DNA of 64,000 nucleotides from Aquibium microcysteis (GCF_014495845.1 NZ_CP061080.1:91001-155000); one strand, 5' to 3'. Positions 26,741-37,130 are shown, counted from the stretch's first letter. Translations and numbers: made by a program. Notes: generated by a model not told the origin, from the sequence alone.

Positions 26741-28774
26741 ATGACGATTGCCGATGGTGAGTTCCTCTGGGAGGGCAGCGACGCGTTCAAGGAGGCCTCG
26801 AACACGGCGGCGTTCATGCGCTGGCTGCAGGCCGAGCGCGGCCGCGTGCTTCCCGATCACGAGGCGCTGCGGGCATGGTCCGTCGACGACATCGAAGGGT
26901 TCTGGGCCGCGGTCTGGGACTATTTCGCGATCATCTCCGACGACGGCTACGACAGCGTCCTGGAGAGCCGTGTCATGCCCGGCGCGCGCTGGTTCAGCGG
27001 CAGCCGCGTCAATTATGCCGAGCACGTCCTCCGCCGCGAGGACGACCATCCCGACAGGACCGTTCTGCATCACGTCTCGGAACTGCGCGCGCTGGCCGAC
27101 ATGAGCTGGGGCGAGCTGGGCGCGCGGGTGCGCGTGCTGGCGACCTGGCTGCGGGCACGCGGCATCGGCCCCGGCGACCGCGTCGTCTCCTACATGCCGA
27201 ACGTCCCCGAGACGATCATCGCAATGCTGGCGGTCACGGCCATCGGCGCGGTCTGGTCGTCCGCCGCGCCCGAATTCGGCGTCAAGACGGTGGTCGACCG
27301 CTTCGCGCAGATCGAGCCGAAGCTGATGTTCGCCGCCGACGGCTACCGCTTCGCCGGCCGCGACTTCTCCCGCATCGCCGAGATCGAACAGATCGTGGGC
27401 GCGCTGCCCGGGCTGGAGACGGTGGTCTGGCTCGACTATGCCGGCAGCGGCGCGCGGCCCGCCCTCGACGGCATCGCCATCGTCGCCTGGGAGGACGCGC
27501 TGTCGGGACCACCGGTGCCGCGCGAGGGCTTCCGCTACGAGCGGGTGGCGCCCGATCATCCCCTCTGGGTGCTGTTCTCGTCGGGCACCACCGGCCTGCC
27601 GAAGGCGATCGTCCACGGCCATGCCGGCGTCATCGTGGAGCACTACAAGACGGCGGCGTTCCACCTCAACCTGAAGCCCCACTCCTGCATGTTCTTCTAT
27701 TCCACCACCGGCTGGGTGATGTGGAACTCGCTGCTCTGGGGGCCGCTGATGGGTGGCCGGGTCCTGCTCTATGACGGCGCGCCGTCGCATCCCGGGCCGG
27801 ACCTCCTGTGGCGCCTGGCGGCCGACGTGGGCGCGACATCGTTCGGCGCGAGCCCCACCTATGTCGACACGATGCGGCGCCAGGGCGTGGTGCCGAAGGC
27901 GATCTGCGACGTCTCGACCTTCGAGAACGTGTTCCTCGCCGGTTCCCCGTCGACGCCCGAGACCTTCGCCTGGCTGCGCGAGGCGGTGAAGGAGGACCTC
28001 TGGATCACGTCGCAGTCCGGCGGCACGGAATTCTGCTCGGGCATCGTCGGTGGCACGCCGCTGCTGCCCGTGCATGCGGGCGAGATCCAGACGCGGTGCC
28101 TCGGCGTCGACGTGCGCGTCTTCGACGAAGCCGGGCGCGAACTGGTTGGCGAGGTGGGAGAGATGGCGATCGTCAAGCCGATGCCCTCGATGCCGATCTT
28201 CTTCTGGGGCGACGACGACCTGACGCGCTACAGGGAAGCCTATTTCGACGCCTGGCCGGGCGTCTGGCGGCATGGCGACTTCATGGAGATCAACGCGCGC
28301 GGCGGCTGCTTCGTGCATGGGCGGTCCGACTCGACGCTCAACCGCTTCGGCGTGCGCATCGGCTCGGCGGAGATCTACCGCACCATCGATCATATCGAGG
28401 CGCTGGCCGACAGCCTGATCGTCTGCATCGAGGAACCCGGCGGCGGCTTCTACATGCCTCTGTTCGTCGAGCTCGGGGACGGGGCGGCGCTGGACGAGGA
28501 TCTGCTGCAGCAGATCCGCACACGGCTGCGCACCGAGCGCAGCCCGCGCCACGTGCCCGACGAGGTGCTGGCCGTGCCGGCCATCCCCTACACGCTGTCG
28601 GGCAAGAAGATGGAGGTGCCGGTACGCAAGCTCCTGATGGGCTGGCCGGCCGACAAGGCCTTCAGTGCCGATGCGATGCGCAATCCGCGCAGCATGGACT
28701 GGTTCGTCGACTTCGCCAAACGGCGGAGCGCGAAGGGCGAGGGGCTCTACCGCAGCCTCTCCGATCGCGGCTGA
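26741..28774 (+). CDS. Acetoacetyl-CoA synthetase (acetoacetate-CoA ligase)
   Basis: 677-residue ANL-superfamily enzyme that activates acetoacetate with ATP and CoA, for use of ketone bodies or poly-3-hydroxybutyrate. Visible motifs: FSSGTTGLPKAIVH (phosphate loop), SQSGGTEFCSG, GRSDSTLNRFGVRIG and TLSGKKMEVPVRK with the catalytic Lys. The N-terminal FWAAVWDYF and GARWFSG blocks set acetoacetyl-CoA synthetase apart from acetyl-CoA synthetase. AGGAGG precedes the ATG at 26741. It is convergent with the amidohydrolase gene. Confidence 0.94.
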   Translation: MTIADGEFLWEGSDAFKEASNTAAFMRWLQAERGRVLPDHEALRAWSVDDIEGFWAAVWDYFAIISDDGYDSVLESRVMPGARWFSGSRVNYAEHVLRREDDHPDRTVLHHVSELRALADMSWGELGARVRVLATWLRARGIGPGDRVVSYMPNVPETIIAMLAVTAIGAVWSSAAPEFGVKTVVDRFAQIEPKLMFAADGYRFAGRDFSRIAEIEQIVGALPGLETVVWLDYAGSGARPALDGIAIVAWEDALSGPPVPREGFRYERVAPDHPLWVLFSSGTTGLPKAIVHGHAGVIVEHYKTAAFHLNLKPHSCMFFYSTTGWVMWNSLLWGPLMGGRVLLYDGAPSHPGPDLLWRLAADVGATSFGASPTYVDTMRRQGVVPKAICDVSTFENVFLAGSPSTPETFAWLREAVKEDLWITSQSGGTEFCSGIVGGTPLLPVHAGEIQTRCLGVDVRVFDEAGRELVGEVGEMAIVKPMPSMPIFFWGDDDLTRYREAYFDAWPGVWRHGDFMEINARGGCFVHGRSDSTLNRFGVRIGSAEIYRTIDHIEALADSLIVCIEEPGGGFYMPLFVELGDGAALDEDLLQQIRTRLRTERSPRHVPDEVLAVPAIPYTLSGKKMEVPVRKLLMGWPADKAFSADAMRNPRSMDWFVDFAKRRSAKGEGLYRSLSDRG

Positions 28775-28784
28775 CGAAGGGGAA

Positions 28785-28800
28785 GCGGGCTTTCGCCCGC
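28785..28800. terminator. Hairpin between convergent genes
   Basis: GCGGGC, a TTTC loop and GCCCGC lie between the stops of the acetoacetyl-CoA synthetase gene and the convergent amidohydrolase gene. There is no T-run, so this is only a possible bidirectional terminator. Confidence 0.35.
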
Positions 28801-28804
28801 GCCC

Positions 28805-29683
28805 TCAGGCAAGCTTCAGGAGCTTCGCCGCGTTCTGCTTCAGGACGAGCGGCTTGACCTCGTCCTTGATGCCGATGGTCTCGAAGTCGGAGAGCCAGCG
28901 GTCCGGGGTGATCGCCGGCCAGTCCGAGCCGAAGAGCATCTTGTGCTTCAGGATCGAGTTGACGTAGCGCACGAGGATCGGCGGGAAATATTTCGGCGAC
29001 CAGCCCGACAGGTCGATGTAGACGTTGGGCTTGTGCGTCGCCACGGAAAGCGCCTCTTCCTGCCAGGGGAAGGAGGGGTGCGCCAGGATGATCGGCATGT
29101 CGGGGAAATCCACCGCCACGTCGTCCAGATACATCGGGTTGGAGTATTTCAGCCGCATGCCCATGCCGCCGCGCATGCCCGAGCCGACGCCGGTCTGGCC
29201 GGTGTGGAACAGCGTGATGGCGCCTTCCTCGGCGATCGCCTCGTAGAGCACGTAGGCCGAGCGGTCGTTGGGATAGAAGCCCTGCATGGTGGGGTGGAAC
29301 TTGAAGCCCTTGATGCCGAACTCGCGCACCAGCCGCTTCGCCTCGCGCGCGCCGGCCTTGCCCTTGGCCGGGTCGATCGAGGCGAAGGGGATCATGATGT
29401 CGCTGTTGGCCGCCGCGACCTCGGCCACTTCCTCGTTCTTGTAGCGGCGGAAGCCGGTCTCGCGCTCGGCGTCGACCGGGAAGATCACGCAGCCGATCCT
29501 GCGCTCGCGGTAGTAGTCGGCGGTCTCCTGCACGGTAGGCAGCATGCCCTTCGCGCCTGCAGGGTTGCGGAAATAGGCGGCCATGCCGGCCTGGAACTCG
29601 TCATAGCCGTCGTCGCGGGGGCCGCAGCAGGGCTCCTCGGCGTGGGTGTGGATGTCGATCGCCAGCAATTCGTCGAGTTTCAT
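28805..29683 (-). CDS. Amidohydrolase (ACMSD/resorcylate decarboxylase-like amidohydrolase_2)
   Basis: 292 residues of the amidohydrolase_2 TIM-barrel family. Metal-site motifs are visible: DIHTHAEEP near the N-terminus, KGFKFHP, ILAHPSFPW and FGSDWPAITP. The family contains decarboxylases and hydrolases of aromatic or lactone substrates; which one applies here is not evident. The ATG at 29683 has AGGGAAC upstream; a longer frame to 29716 lacks support. No pathway partners adjoin it. Confidence 0.85.
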   Translation of the reverse strand: MKLDELLAIDIHTHAEEPCCGPRDDGYDEFQAGMAAYFRNPAGAKGMLPTVQETADYYRERRIGCVIFPVDAERETGFRRYKNEEVAEVAAANSDIMIPFASIDPAKGKAGAREAKRLVREFGIKGFKFHPTMQGFYPNDRSAYVLYEAIAEEGAITLFHTGQTGVGSGMRGGMGMRLKYSNPMYLDDVAVDFPDMPIILAHPSFPWQEEALSVATHKPNVYIDLSGWSPKYFPPILVRYVNSILKHKMLFGSDWPAITPDRWLSDFETIGIKDEVKPLVLKQNAAKLLKLA

Positions 29684-29791
29684 GCGTTCCCTGCCTTCTG
29701 CATTCGGCGCGCACATTCTCCAAACGCGGTGCGGTTGTAAACCGAAAAAGCCGGCTGAGCGCGTCTGGTCGGACGGTCCCGGATCGAGGGC

Positions 29792-31024
29792 TCAGTCCTC
29801 GTCCCCGACCGCTTGCGGGGAGGGGGCGCGGCCGCGCCGGCGCAGGGTCTTCAGGGCGTTCCGCAGCTGCGGGTTCGCTTTGACGAAGCGGCGCGCCCCG
29901 ACGAGGCCGCGCTGCAGGCCGGCCGAGAGCCGTCCTTTCGCGGTCAGCGGAACGACCACGTCGAACGGACGGGTCTCCATGTCGCACCATTGGCGCTTGT
30001 AGCCCTCGTCCCCGACGCTGAAGTCGAAGGTCGACAGGCCTTGCTCGCAGGCCTCCCGGATGTTCTCGAAGAACAGGAAGTCACCCGGGCTCGCACCGGC
30101 AAGCTCGTCTTCCGCGAAGGCGACGAAGTCGCAGACGATGGTGCCCGCCGCGAGGCTGCTTCCGGTCACGGCACGGACGACGCCGGCGACCTCGAGCGCC
30201 TGCAGCAGGAAACCGGGCGCCGGGGATGCGGCGGCGCGGCCGAAGAGATCGCGGAAGAAGGCCCGGACCCCGGCGTCGTCGAAGGGGTCGTCGATACCCA
30301 GGGCGTCGAAGCGCGCGGCCTTCATGCGGAAGAACGCGTCGAGCAGCCGGTCCGCGTCCTCGGCTCCGCGCGCCGTAAACCGTCGGTAGCCGCCCGCGGC
30401 CTCGAACTTGCGGATCTGCGAGCGGTGCTTCTTGCGCTTTCGCTTGCCGCTCGCCCGCGCAAGCACGCCCTCGAAGCCTGGCGTCAGGTCGATCGCCAGC
30501 GCCGGGTCGGGGCTCTGCCACGAGCGGACGGGCGACAGCGGGTTGGCGACGCCCCCGAACCGCTCAGCCAGCCGCTCGATCATCAGAAGGTCGACGTCGG
30601 GGCGGAGCGCGCGAACGGCCGCGGCGAGGGCGGTCACGTCCGCATGCTCCAGTTCGCCGGTCCATCCGCTGGTGAGCGCCGGAAAGCTGCCATTGGCGTG
30701 CGACCCGCCGACGATCCTGGCCGTGCGGATCCTGCCGCCCTGGACGACCTCCAGGCAGAGCGCCATCCGCGTGCGGCCGCTCGAGGACAAGGTCAGGCAC
30801 AGGATGTCGGGATTGCAGTGCCTCGCCCAGGCATCGATCCAGTCCGGGCTTTGCGGCGGGGCATGCAGCGCGTCGCGGCAATGCGCGCGGTAGAAGGCGA
30901 GGGCGTCCAGCCCGTGAAGGCAGGAGACCGCGCGCGCCAGGCCCGACGGCACGCCGACCGCGCGAGGGCTGGCTGCTTCCGCCGGCCGGCCCTGCGGAGG
31001 GTTGTGGACGACCGTATCAACCAT
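29792..31024 (-). CDS. CelD/BcsL-type GNAT acyltransferase
   Basis: About 410 residues with the double-GNAT (FemAB-like) layout of the CelD/BcsL family, which is found in polysaccharide loci and thought to acylate glycans or their precursors. Features: a basic loop SGKRKRKKHRSQIRKFEAAGG, then LDAFFRMKAARF and a C-terminal half GDFLFFENIREACEQGLSTFDFSVGDEGYKRQW of the usual type (here given as separate blocks). The ATG at 31024 is preceded by AAAGGT; an in-frame start at 31057 is possible. It is divergent from a polysaccharide deacetylase gene, which fits a role in modifying the exopolysaccharide. Confidence 0.83.
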   Translation of the reverse strand: MVDTVVHNPPQGRPAEAASPRAVGVPSGLARAVSCLHGLDALAFYRAHCRDALHAPPQSPDWIDAWARHCNPDILCLTLSSSGRTRMALCLEVVQGGRIRTARIVGGSHANGSFPALTSGWTGELEHADVTALAAAVRALRPDVDLLMIERLAERFGGVANPLSPVRSWQSPDPALAIDLTPGFEGVLARASGKRKRKKHRSQIRKFEAAGGYRRFTARGAEDADRLLDAFFRMKAARFDALGIDDPFDDAGVRAFFRDLFGRAAASPAPGFLLQALEVAGVVRAVTGSSLAAGTIVCDFVAFAEDELAGASPGDFLFFENIREACEQGLSTFDFSVGDEGYKRQWCDMETRPFDVVVPLTAKGRLSAGLQRGLVGARRFVKANPQLRNALKTLRRRGRAPSPQAVGDED

Positions 31025-31107
31025 ACCTTTAACCTTCGAGGGTACTGCTACCGTCACAGCGGCGTCACGCCTGCCGATGGTGCAGCCTATCGGGAAATGG
31101 TGAAAGA

Positions 31108-32166
31108 ATGATCGACAGGGGCGAACTGCTCAGGAAGCTGGTGCTGCACGGCGCCCGGCTGAGCCTGCTCGCCCCGCTCGCCGGCCGCCTGCTGGGTGGA
31201 ATCGGCGCGATCCTGATGCTGCACCGGATCAACGACCATCCGCCGCGCGGCATCGGCGTCAACCGGCACCTGACGGTGACGCCGTCCTTCCTGGACGCCG
31301 TCCTGACCGAGGTGAGGCGGATGGGTTTCGTCTTCGTCTGCATGGACGAGGCCGTCGACCGGCTGAAGAGCCGTTCCTCCCGCGAACGCTTCGTCGCCAT
31401 CACCGCCGACGACGGCTACCGAGACAATCTGACCGATGCCCTGCCCGTGCTGGAGCGCCACGGCGCGCCGATCACCGTCCATGTCGCGCCGGCGCTCACG
31501 GAAGGCAAGGTGCTGCTCTGGTGGGATCTGCTGGAGGAGATCATCGCGACACGGTCCCTCGTCTACCTGTCGATGCCGGAGGGACCCGCCGTCTTCGAGT
31601 GCGGGACGCCGGCCGAAAAGTTCCGCGCCAACAGGGAGATCCACAACTACCTGACCGAAAGGGTGGCCGAGGAGGATCAGGTGGAGGTCATCCGCGGGCT
31701 CGCCCGCTCCTGCGGCATCGATCCTCTCGGCGCCGGACATGCGGCGCTCATGGACTGGAACGAACTGCGCCGCTTCGCGGCCCATCCGCTGGTCACCATC
31801 GGGGCGCACAGCGTCCATCACTACAATCTGCGCCGGCTGACGCCGGAGAAGGCGATGCGGGAGCTCGTCGATGCCCGCAGCATCATCGAAATGGAGCTGG
31901 GGCTGACCCCGCGCCACATGGCCTATCCCTACGGCTACGAATCGGCGGTGGGGCGGCGGGAGGTCGACCTCGCCCGCGCGGCCGGCTACGTCTCGGCGGT
32001 GACCACGCGCCACGGGCTGCTCCAGGTCGAGCACGCCTCGCACCTGCAGGCGCTGCCGCGGATCTCCATCAACGGCCGCTACCAGCTCGTCGCCCATATC
32101 GGCACGATGCTCTCGGGCATCACCATCCCGATCGCCAACCGAGGCCAACGCGTCGTCACGGTCTGA
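31108..32166 (+). CDS. Polysaccharide deacetylase family protein
   Basis: 352 residues of the NodB/CE4 family. Motif 1 reads TADDGY (Asp-Asp of the usual TFDDG), motif 2 is AHSVHH with the metal-binding His pair and motif 3 is AYPYGY. A hydrophobic N-terminal segment without a clear cleavage site suggests a membrane anchor or a cytosolic location. The usual Phe of motif 1 is Ala. It lies 83 bases from the divergent CelD-type gene; together they could remove and add acyl groups on the polysaccharide made by the locus around 19-27 kb. Confidence 0.87.
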   Translation: MIDRGELLRKLVLHGARLSLLAPLAGRLLGGIGAILMLHRINDHPPRGIGVNRHLTVTPSFLDAVLTEVRRMGFVFVCMDEAVDRLKSRSSRERFVAITADDGYRDNLTDALPVLERHGAPITVHVAPALTEGKVLLWWDLLEEIIATRSLVYLSMPEGPAVFECGTPAEKFRANREIHNYLTERVAEEDQVEVIRGLARSCGIDPLGAGHAALMDWNELRRFAAHPLVTIGAHSVHHYNLRRLTPEKAMRELVDARSIIEMELGLTPRHMAYPYGYESAVGRREVDLARAAGYVSAVTTRHGLLQVEHASHLQALPRISINGRYQLVAHIGTMLSGITIPIANRGQRVVTV

Positions 32167-32177
32167 CCGGCGACACC

Positions 32178-32390
32178 TCAGCCCTGCGCCCTGGGGCCCG
32201 CCATCCACTTGATGAGCGCCATGGCCGGAAGCACCCACAGCAGGCCCGTGAAGAAGAAGTAGGCGAGGTGGACGACCCAGGAGGACTCGGCCAGCTGCGC
32301 CACGGCCACGATGGTGGCGACGATGGCGTAGACCACCACGAGCGCGACGAGCAGGACGGTTCCGATCAGCTTCTTCAGGCGCAGGGGCAT
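32178..32390 (-). CDS. DUF2842 small membrane protein
   Basis: 70 residues with a basic start ([10 protein letters not shown]) and two membrane helices, ending in [10 protein letters not shown] as in DUF2842 proteins of alphaproteobacteria. AAGGAAGAAG precedes the ATG at 32390; the longer open frame upstream is not credible. Function is unknown. It is convergent with the deacetylase gene and divergent from heme A synthase. Confidence 0.8.
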   Translation of the reverse strand: MPLRLKKLIGTVLLVALVVVYAIVATIVAVAQLAESSWVVHLAYFFFTGLLWVLPAMALIKWMAGPRAQG

Positions 32391-32553
32391 CGACGCTTCT
32401 TCCTTTTGGCCCTGCATGTACGCACACGGGCGGCAAAGGCAATGCCTGATCGTCCGGGTGGGCGCGGCGCGACCGCGTGCCGCGCGCCCGAGCCTTGCAA
32501 GCGCACCCCCGATCGGCCACGAGAAACCGCTGCATGAACCACCGGACGGACCC

Positions 32554-33645
32554 ATGACCGCGATCGCCGAATCCACGCTGCACGACGCCATCGAACGGCA
32601 GGCGCGCAACCGCGCCCTCGTCCGCGGCTGGCTCTACGTCGTCCTTCTGGTGCTGTTTGCGCTGGTGGTGGTGGGGGGCGCGACGCGGCTGACGGAATCC
32701 GGCCTGTCGATCACCGAATGGAAGCCCGTGCTCGGCGTGCTGCCGCCGCTGACCGAAGCCGCCTGGCAGGCCGAACTGGAGAAATATCGCCAGATCCCGG
32801 AATACCAGCTCATCAACAAGGGCATGAGCCTCGACGACTTCAAGACCATCTACTGGTGGGAATGGAGCCATCGGCTGCTGGCTCGCGGCGTCGGCGTCGT
32901 CTTCGCCCTGCCGCTCGCCTTCTTCTGGCTCACCGGCCGGCTGGAAGGCCACCTGAAGCCGAAGCTCGTCGGCCTGCTCGCGCTCGGCGGCCTGCAGGGT
33001 GCGGTGGGCTGGTGGATGGTCGCCTCGGGCCTCGTCGACCGCACCGACGTCAGCCAGTACCGCCTCGCCACACACCTGACGATCGCCTGCATCATCTTCG
33101 CGGCCACGATGGTGGTGGCGCGGGGTCTGGCGCCGCACACGGCTGCGCCCTCCAAGCAGGGGACGCGCAGCTTCGCGCTGGTGCTGATGCTCCTCGTGCT
33201 GGTGCAGGTCTATCTCGGCGGCCTCGTCGCGGGCCTCGATGCCGGGCTTGCCTACAACACCTGGCCCCTCATGGATGGCGCGATCGTTCCGGGCGATCTT
33301 CTGATCCAGCAGCCCTGGTGGATCAACTTCTTCGAGAACGCCAAGACCGTGCAGTTCGTGCACCGGACGGGCGGCTACCTGCTCTTCGCCGCCGCGCTGT
33401 GGCACATGATCCAGGCGCGCCGCGAAGAGCCCGGCACCACCCATGCCCGTCGCGCGCTGGTGCTCTTCCATCTGGTGCTCGTGCAGGCGGCGATCGGCAT
33501 CACCACGCTGCTGTTCCAGGTCCAGATCGGCTGGGCGCTGCTGCACCAGGCCTTCGCGCTGGTGGTGCTGGGCTTTGCCGCGGCGCACTGGCGCGGCACG
33601 CGCGGCAGCTATCCGGAGGAGACCGGGGTCGTCGTCAGGAGCTGA
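32554..33645 (+). CDS. ctaA: Heme A synthase (COX15/CtaA)
   Basis: 363-residue inner-membrane enzyme that oxidises the C8 methyl of heme O to the formyl of heme A for cytochrome aa3. Eight membrane helices; the heme-ligand histidines lie in WEWSHR, LATHLT, FVHRTG and LLHQAF. The N-terminal [18 protein letters not shown] block is the COX15 signature. The ATG at 32554 is used; the nearby ATG at 32534 is out of frame. It is convergent with the YunG-like gene, four bases from its end. Confidence 0.95.
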   Translation: MTAIAESTLHDAIERQARNRALVRGWLYVVLLVLFALVVVGGATRLTESGLSITEWKPVLGVLPPLTEAAWQAELEKYRQIPEYQLINKGMSLDDFKTIYWWEWSHRLLARGVGVVFALPLAFFWLTGRLEGHLKPKLVGLLALGGLQGAVGWWMVASGLVDRTDVSQYRLATHLTIACIIFAATMVVARGLAPHTAAPSKQGTRSFALVLMLLVLVQVYLGGLVAGLDAGLAYNTWPLMDGAIVPGDLLIQQPWWINFFENAKTVQFVHRTGGYLLFAAALWHMIQARREEPGTTHARRALVLFHLVLVQAAIGITTLLFQVQIGWALLHQAFALVVLGFAAAHWRGTRGSYPEETGVVVRS

Positions 33646-33648
33646 GGG

Positions 33649-33981
33649 TCAGAGCCTCGACCGCAGGGCGTGGTACTGGGCGGGGCTGGTATCGGCCATC
33701 GCCTCCGCACGCGAGGCCGGACGGTCTTCGTAGACGATCGGCGCGTCGAACTGGCCGGCCGTCAGGTCGACGCGGTGCCCGCCGACCCGGTTGTAGAAAT
33801 GCATCCCCTCCGCCGTCGGCGTCGTCAGGATGTCTCCGCCGAACAGATCGTTCACGACCAGCGCGGTCACCCCACACTGGCCTAGGGCCGGGACAGCCTT
33901 CGTCCAGCGGGTCGAGCTGTCGATCGACCAGGCCGTCTCCAGCGCTTCCCGCAGCGCTGCCGGATCGCGGTAGGTCCGCAC
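33649..33981 (-). CDS. YunG-like protein
   Basis: 110 residues resembling the Bacillus YunG family: QCGVTALVVNDLFGGDIL with a possible Cys nucleophile, then GMHFYNRVGGHRVDLT, QFDAPIVYED and an Arg/Asp-rich end. The Cys, His and Asp/Asn arrangement suggests a papain-like fold, but this is unproven. It starts at a GTG that directly abuts the TGA of argC, so it is probably translated with argC. Confidence 0.7.
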   Translation of the reverse strand: MRTYRDPAALREALETAWSIDSSTRWTKAVPALGQCGVTALVVNDLFGGDILTTPTAEGMHFYNRVGGHRVDLTAGQFDAPIVYEDRPASRAEAMADTSPAQYHALRSRL

Positions 33982-34920
33982 TCAGGCGGCGCGGCCGAGC
34001 ATCAGGTCCATGTTCTGGACCGCCGCCCCCGAGGCGCCCTTGCCCAGATTGTCGAGCACGGCGACGAGGTTCGCCTGCCCCTTGCCCTCGGTGCCGAAGA
34101 CGTAGAGCCGCATCCCGTCGGTGTCGTTGAGCGCCGTCGGGTCGATGCGCGACATCGAGGCGCTGTCGGCCAGCGGTACCACCTCGACGACCGACTGCCC
34201 GGCGTAATGGGCCGTCAGCACGGCGTGCAGGTCGTGCAGCGACGGCGTGCCGTTCAGGTCGGAGAGGTGCAGCGGCAGCTGGACGATCATGCCTTGTGCG
34301 AAGCGTCCGACGCTGGGCGAGAAGATCGGCCGGCGCGCGAGCAGGCCGTGCGCCTGCATCTCCGGCAGGTGCTTGTGCGCGAGCGTCAGCCCGTAGAGGA
34401 AGTGCGGCGAAGCGATGTGGTCGGGATTGGCCGCATCCTCCATCTGCGCGATCATCTGCTTGCCGCCGCCGGTGTAACCGGAGACCGCATTGATGCTGAC
34501 GGGATAATCGGCTGGCAGGAGTCCGGCCTCGACCAGCGGCCGGATCAGGCCGATGGCGCCGGTGGGGTAGCAGCCGGGATTGGCGACGAACCGCGCGCCG
34601 GCGATCTTCTCGCGCTGTCCGCCCGTCATCTCGGCAAAGCCGTAGGCCCAGCCGGGATGGACGCGGTGCGCCGTCGACGTGTCGATGATGCGGGTCGCGT
34701 TCGTGCCTTCCAGCAGCGCGACCGCTTCCTTGGAGGCCTCGTCCGGCAGGCACAGGATGGCGATGTCGGCGGCCTTCAGCATGTCCTCGCGCAGCGACCG
34801 GTTGCGCCGCTCCGCTTCGGGAATGGAGAGGATGTCGAGATCGTCGCGCCGGCCGAGCCGGGTGCGGATCTGCAGGCCGGTGGTGCCGTGCTCGCCGTCG
34901 ATGAAGATTTTCGGTTTCAT
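33982..34920 (-). CDS. argC: N-acetyl-gamma-glutamyl-phosphate reductase (short form)
   Basis: Third step of arginine synthesis. 312 residues, the short type-2 form common in alphaproteobacteria. The NADP loop is [11 protein letters not shown], the catalytic Cys117 is in [10 protein letters not shown] and [10 protein letters not shown] follows. The ATG at 34920 matches the family start; 26 further codons are open upstream. Order after rplM-rpsI is (FkbM)-speB-argC, close to the usual rhizobial rplM-rpsI-argC-speB neighbourhood but with speB and argC exchanged. Confidence 0.96.
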   Translation of the reverse strand: MKPKIFIDGEHGTTGLQIRTRLGRRDDLDILSIPEAERRNRSLREDMLKAADIAILCLPDEASKEAVALLEGTNATRIIDTSTAHRVHPGWAYGFAEMTGGQREKIAGARFVANPGCYPTGAIGLIRPLVEAGLLPADYPVSINAVSGYTGGGKQMIAQMEDAANPDHIASPHFLYGLTLAHKHLPEMQAHGLLARRPIFSPSVGRFAQGMIVQLPLHLSDLNGTPSLHDLHAVLTAHYAGQSVVEVVPLADSASMSRIDPTALNDTDGMRLYVFGTEGKGQANLVAVLDNLGKGASGAAVQNMDLMLGRAA

Positions 34921-35066
34921 GCCTGTCTCGCCTGAAAAGATGGAGCAATCAATGCGTTGGAGTCGTGAGCGGACTCTGCCCGGCAAGGCGTTGATCAAGG
35001 CTGCGAGGTCCCTGATTCAGGACGCGAATGTCTCCGGGCGTGCCGCCTGGGCGGGTCGTCGTCGGG

Positions 35067-36020
35067 TCATCGCAGCCGCGCCTTCTTCTCCGCGAGCAGG
35101 CCCAGATACAACTGGGCCACCGTTGCGCCCGCGATCGCCGTGATGTCGGCATGGTCGTAGGGCGGCGAGACTTCTACGATATCCGCCCCCACTATGTCGA
35201 GTTGGCCGAGCTGGCGCAGCACCGAAAAGATCCTGGCCGAAGAGGGACCGCCGGCGACCGGCGTTCCGGTGCCCGGCGCGAAGGCGGGGTCGAGGCAATC
35301 GATGTCGAAGGTGACGTAGGTCGGCGCGCCTGCCGTGCGCTCGACGATCGCGGCGGCGATCTCGGCCGCCTTCATCTCCTCGAGCTCGTAGCCGTAGAGG
35401 ATCTTGATGCCGCAATCCTCCGGCGCATGGGTGCGGATGCCGACCTGAATCGACTTCGCCGGGTCGATGACGCCGTCGCGCACGGCGCGGGCGACGAAGG
35501 AGCCGTGGTCGATGCGCCGGCCGTCGTCGAACCAGGTGTCCTGATGGGCGTCGAACTGCACCAGCGCCAGCGGACCGTATTTGGCGGCATGGGCCTTGAG
35601 CAGCGGCCAGGTGACGAAATGGTCGCCGCCCAGCGAGACCAGGAAGGCGCCGCCCTTGATCAGCTTCGCCGCCTCGCGCTCGATGCGTCCGGGCGTCTTC
35701 TGGTGGTCACCGGTGTCGAGCAGGCAGTCGCCATAATCGACCACGGCGAGCTCGCCGGTGATGTCGCGGTGGAACGGATATTGCGGGTCGTTGTCGAAGA
35801 TCGTGGCCGCGCGCCGGATCGCCTGCGGGCCGAACCGCGCGCCGGGCCGGTTGGTCACCGCCGCGTCGAAGGGAATGCCCCAGACCACGGCGTCCGCGCC
35901 CTTGACGTTTTTCGTGTAGCGGCGGCGCATGAAGGACAGCGCGCCCGCATAGGTCGGGTCGCCGGCGCTGCCGGTGATGCTTCGGGCGGTGAAGGCGTAG
36001 TCGATGGTGGATGCGGGCAT
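35067..36020 (-). CDS. speB: Agmatinase / ureohydrolase
   Basis: 317-residue Mn-dependent ureohydrolase. Metal motifs are complete: GGDHF, DAHQDT and TFDIDCLDPAFAPGTGTP. Agmatinase is the best guess by length and motif spelling; guanidinobutyrase and related guanidino hydrolases share them. It lies between the FkbM gene and argC on the same strand, placing it with arginine/polyamine metabolism. Confidence 0.9.
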   Translation of the reverse strand: MPASTIDYAFTARSITGSAGDPTYAGALSFMRRRYTKNVKGADAVVWGIPFDAAVTNRPGARFGPQAIRRAATIFDNDPQYPFHRDITGELAVVDYGDCLLDTGDHQKTPGRIEREAAKLIKGGAFLVSLGGDHFVTWPLLKAHAAKYGPLALVQFDAHQDTWFDDGRRIDHGSFVARAVRDGVIDPAKSIQVGIRTHAPEDCGIKILYGYELEEMKAAEIAAAIVERTAGAPTYVTFDIDCLDPAFAPGTGTPVAGGPSSARIFSVLRQLGQLDIVGADIVEVSPPYDHADITAIAGATVAQLYLGLLAEKKARLR

Positions 36021-36162
36021 GTCGGGTCTCCGGCTGACGCGACGTACCTATCGCAAGCGCGGAAGGGGCTCAAGGCACGGCCTGGCGGTGGGAGGGACAG
36101 GCGAGGCGCTGGTCGAAACGGCCGGTACGCAAACGGACGTCTGCGGCCGAATCCGGACGAAC

Positions 36163-36945
36163 TCAGCGATAGCCGATGACGATGTCAGGCCGGTCGGCGG
36201 TGTTCCTGCGGTCCAGCGGGCTCGGATAGTCGCACCAGGGTTCGCCGGAGGCGGGCTGCGCGCTGAAGCTCAGTTCGAGCGCGACCGGGATCCCGCCCGC
36301 CGCCACCGGCGCGCAGTTGTTCGCATGCACGTGAACGAGGCGCAGCCGGAACCGCTCCATGAAGCCGACGATCCGGTCGAGATGCAGGTCGACGTCGTGG
36401 AACTCGATGACGACGCCGGTCAGGAGATGCTGGTGCTCGACCAGGGCGTCCAGACAGCGGTACTCGCTGCCTTCGATGTCCATCTTGACGAAGACCTTCC
36501 TCGCCGCGACGCCGCGGACGACGTCATCGAGGGAAAGATAGGGCTGGCCGCCGACGAACTTGCGGACATGGACCCGATCGGACACGAAGAAGCGCTTGAA
36601 ATCCAGGTAGTTGCGCAGATGTCCCACGGCCTCGTCGATCCGGCGCCGCTTCAGGGCCTGCCAGGCCGCGCGATAGAACAGCTTGCGGTTCACGGATCCG
36701 TCATAGGCGTGGATGGGGACCGGCGAGAGCGCGTGGAAGCCGCGCTCGAACGACCAGTTGTCCCCGAGCCCGAAGGACAGGAGGAACTCCGACCGCCGGA
36801 CGTCACCTTGCGAAACCACGTAGCCGCCATCCGCTTCGGAGCCGATCCGTACGAGGTCGGGGCACCGTCGGTGCCGAAAGGCGGCCGGAAGGCTGGCGCG
36901 AACCCGGTCGCTGTCGTCGAAGGCCTGAGCGAGCGGCCGCTCCAT
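36163..36945 (-). CDS. FkbM-family methyltransferase
   Basis: 260-residue protein with a FkbM SAM-dependent methyltransferase core: LSFGLGDNWSFERGF in place of a standard SAM loop, then FVKMDIEGSEYRCLDAL, VIEFHDVD and the HANNC segment. Such proteins usually methylate O-atoms of secreted glycans or secondary metabolites; the acceptor is unknown. It is inserted between rpsI and speB, where no partner genes suggest a role. Confidence 0.8.
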   Translation of the reverse strand: MERPLAQAFDDSDRVRASLPAAFRHRRCPDLVRIGSEADGGYVVSQGDVRRSEFLLSFGLGDNWSFERGFHALSPVPIHAYDGSVNRKLFYRAAWQALKRRRIDEAVGHLRNYLDFKRFFVSDRVHVRKFVGGQPYLSLDDVVRGVAARKVFVKMDIEGSEYRCLDALVEHQHLLTGVVIEFHDVDLHLDRIVGFMERFRLRLVHVHANNCAPVAAGGIPVALELSFSAQPASGEPWCDYPSPLDRRNTADRPDIVIGYR

Positions 36946-37130
36946 CGGTCTGCCTCCCCCCGGCTTCCGAACGTCGCCTCCTTGTAGGCCCTAAACCGAA
37001 ACCCGAAAAGCCTGGACGATCGTCCGCGCCTCCGACCGGGACCGCCGCATCCGCCCGGTTCGGCACCATTGAAACGATCCCGGGCAGCATTGCGTGGCGC
37101 GACGCACGGACGTCGTGGATCCGAACCACG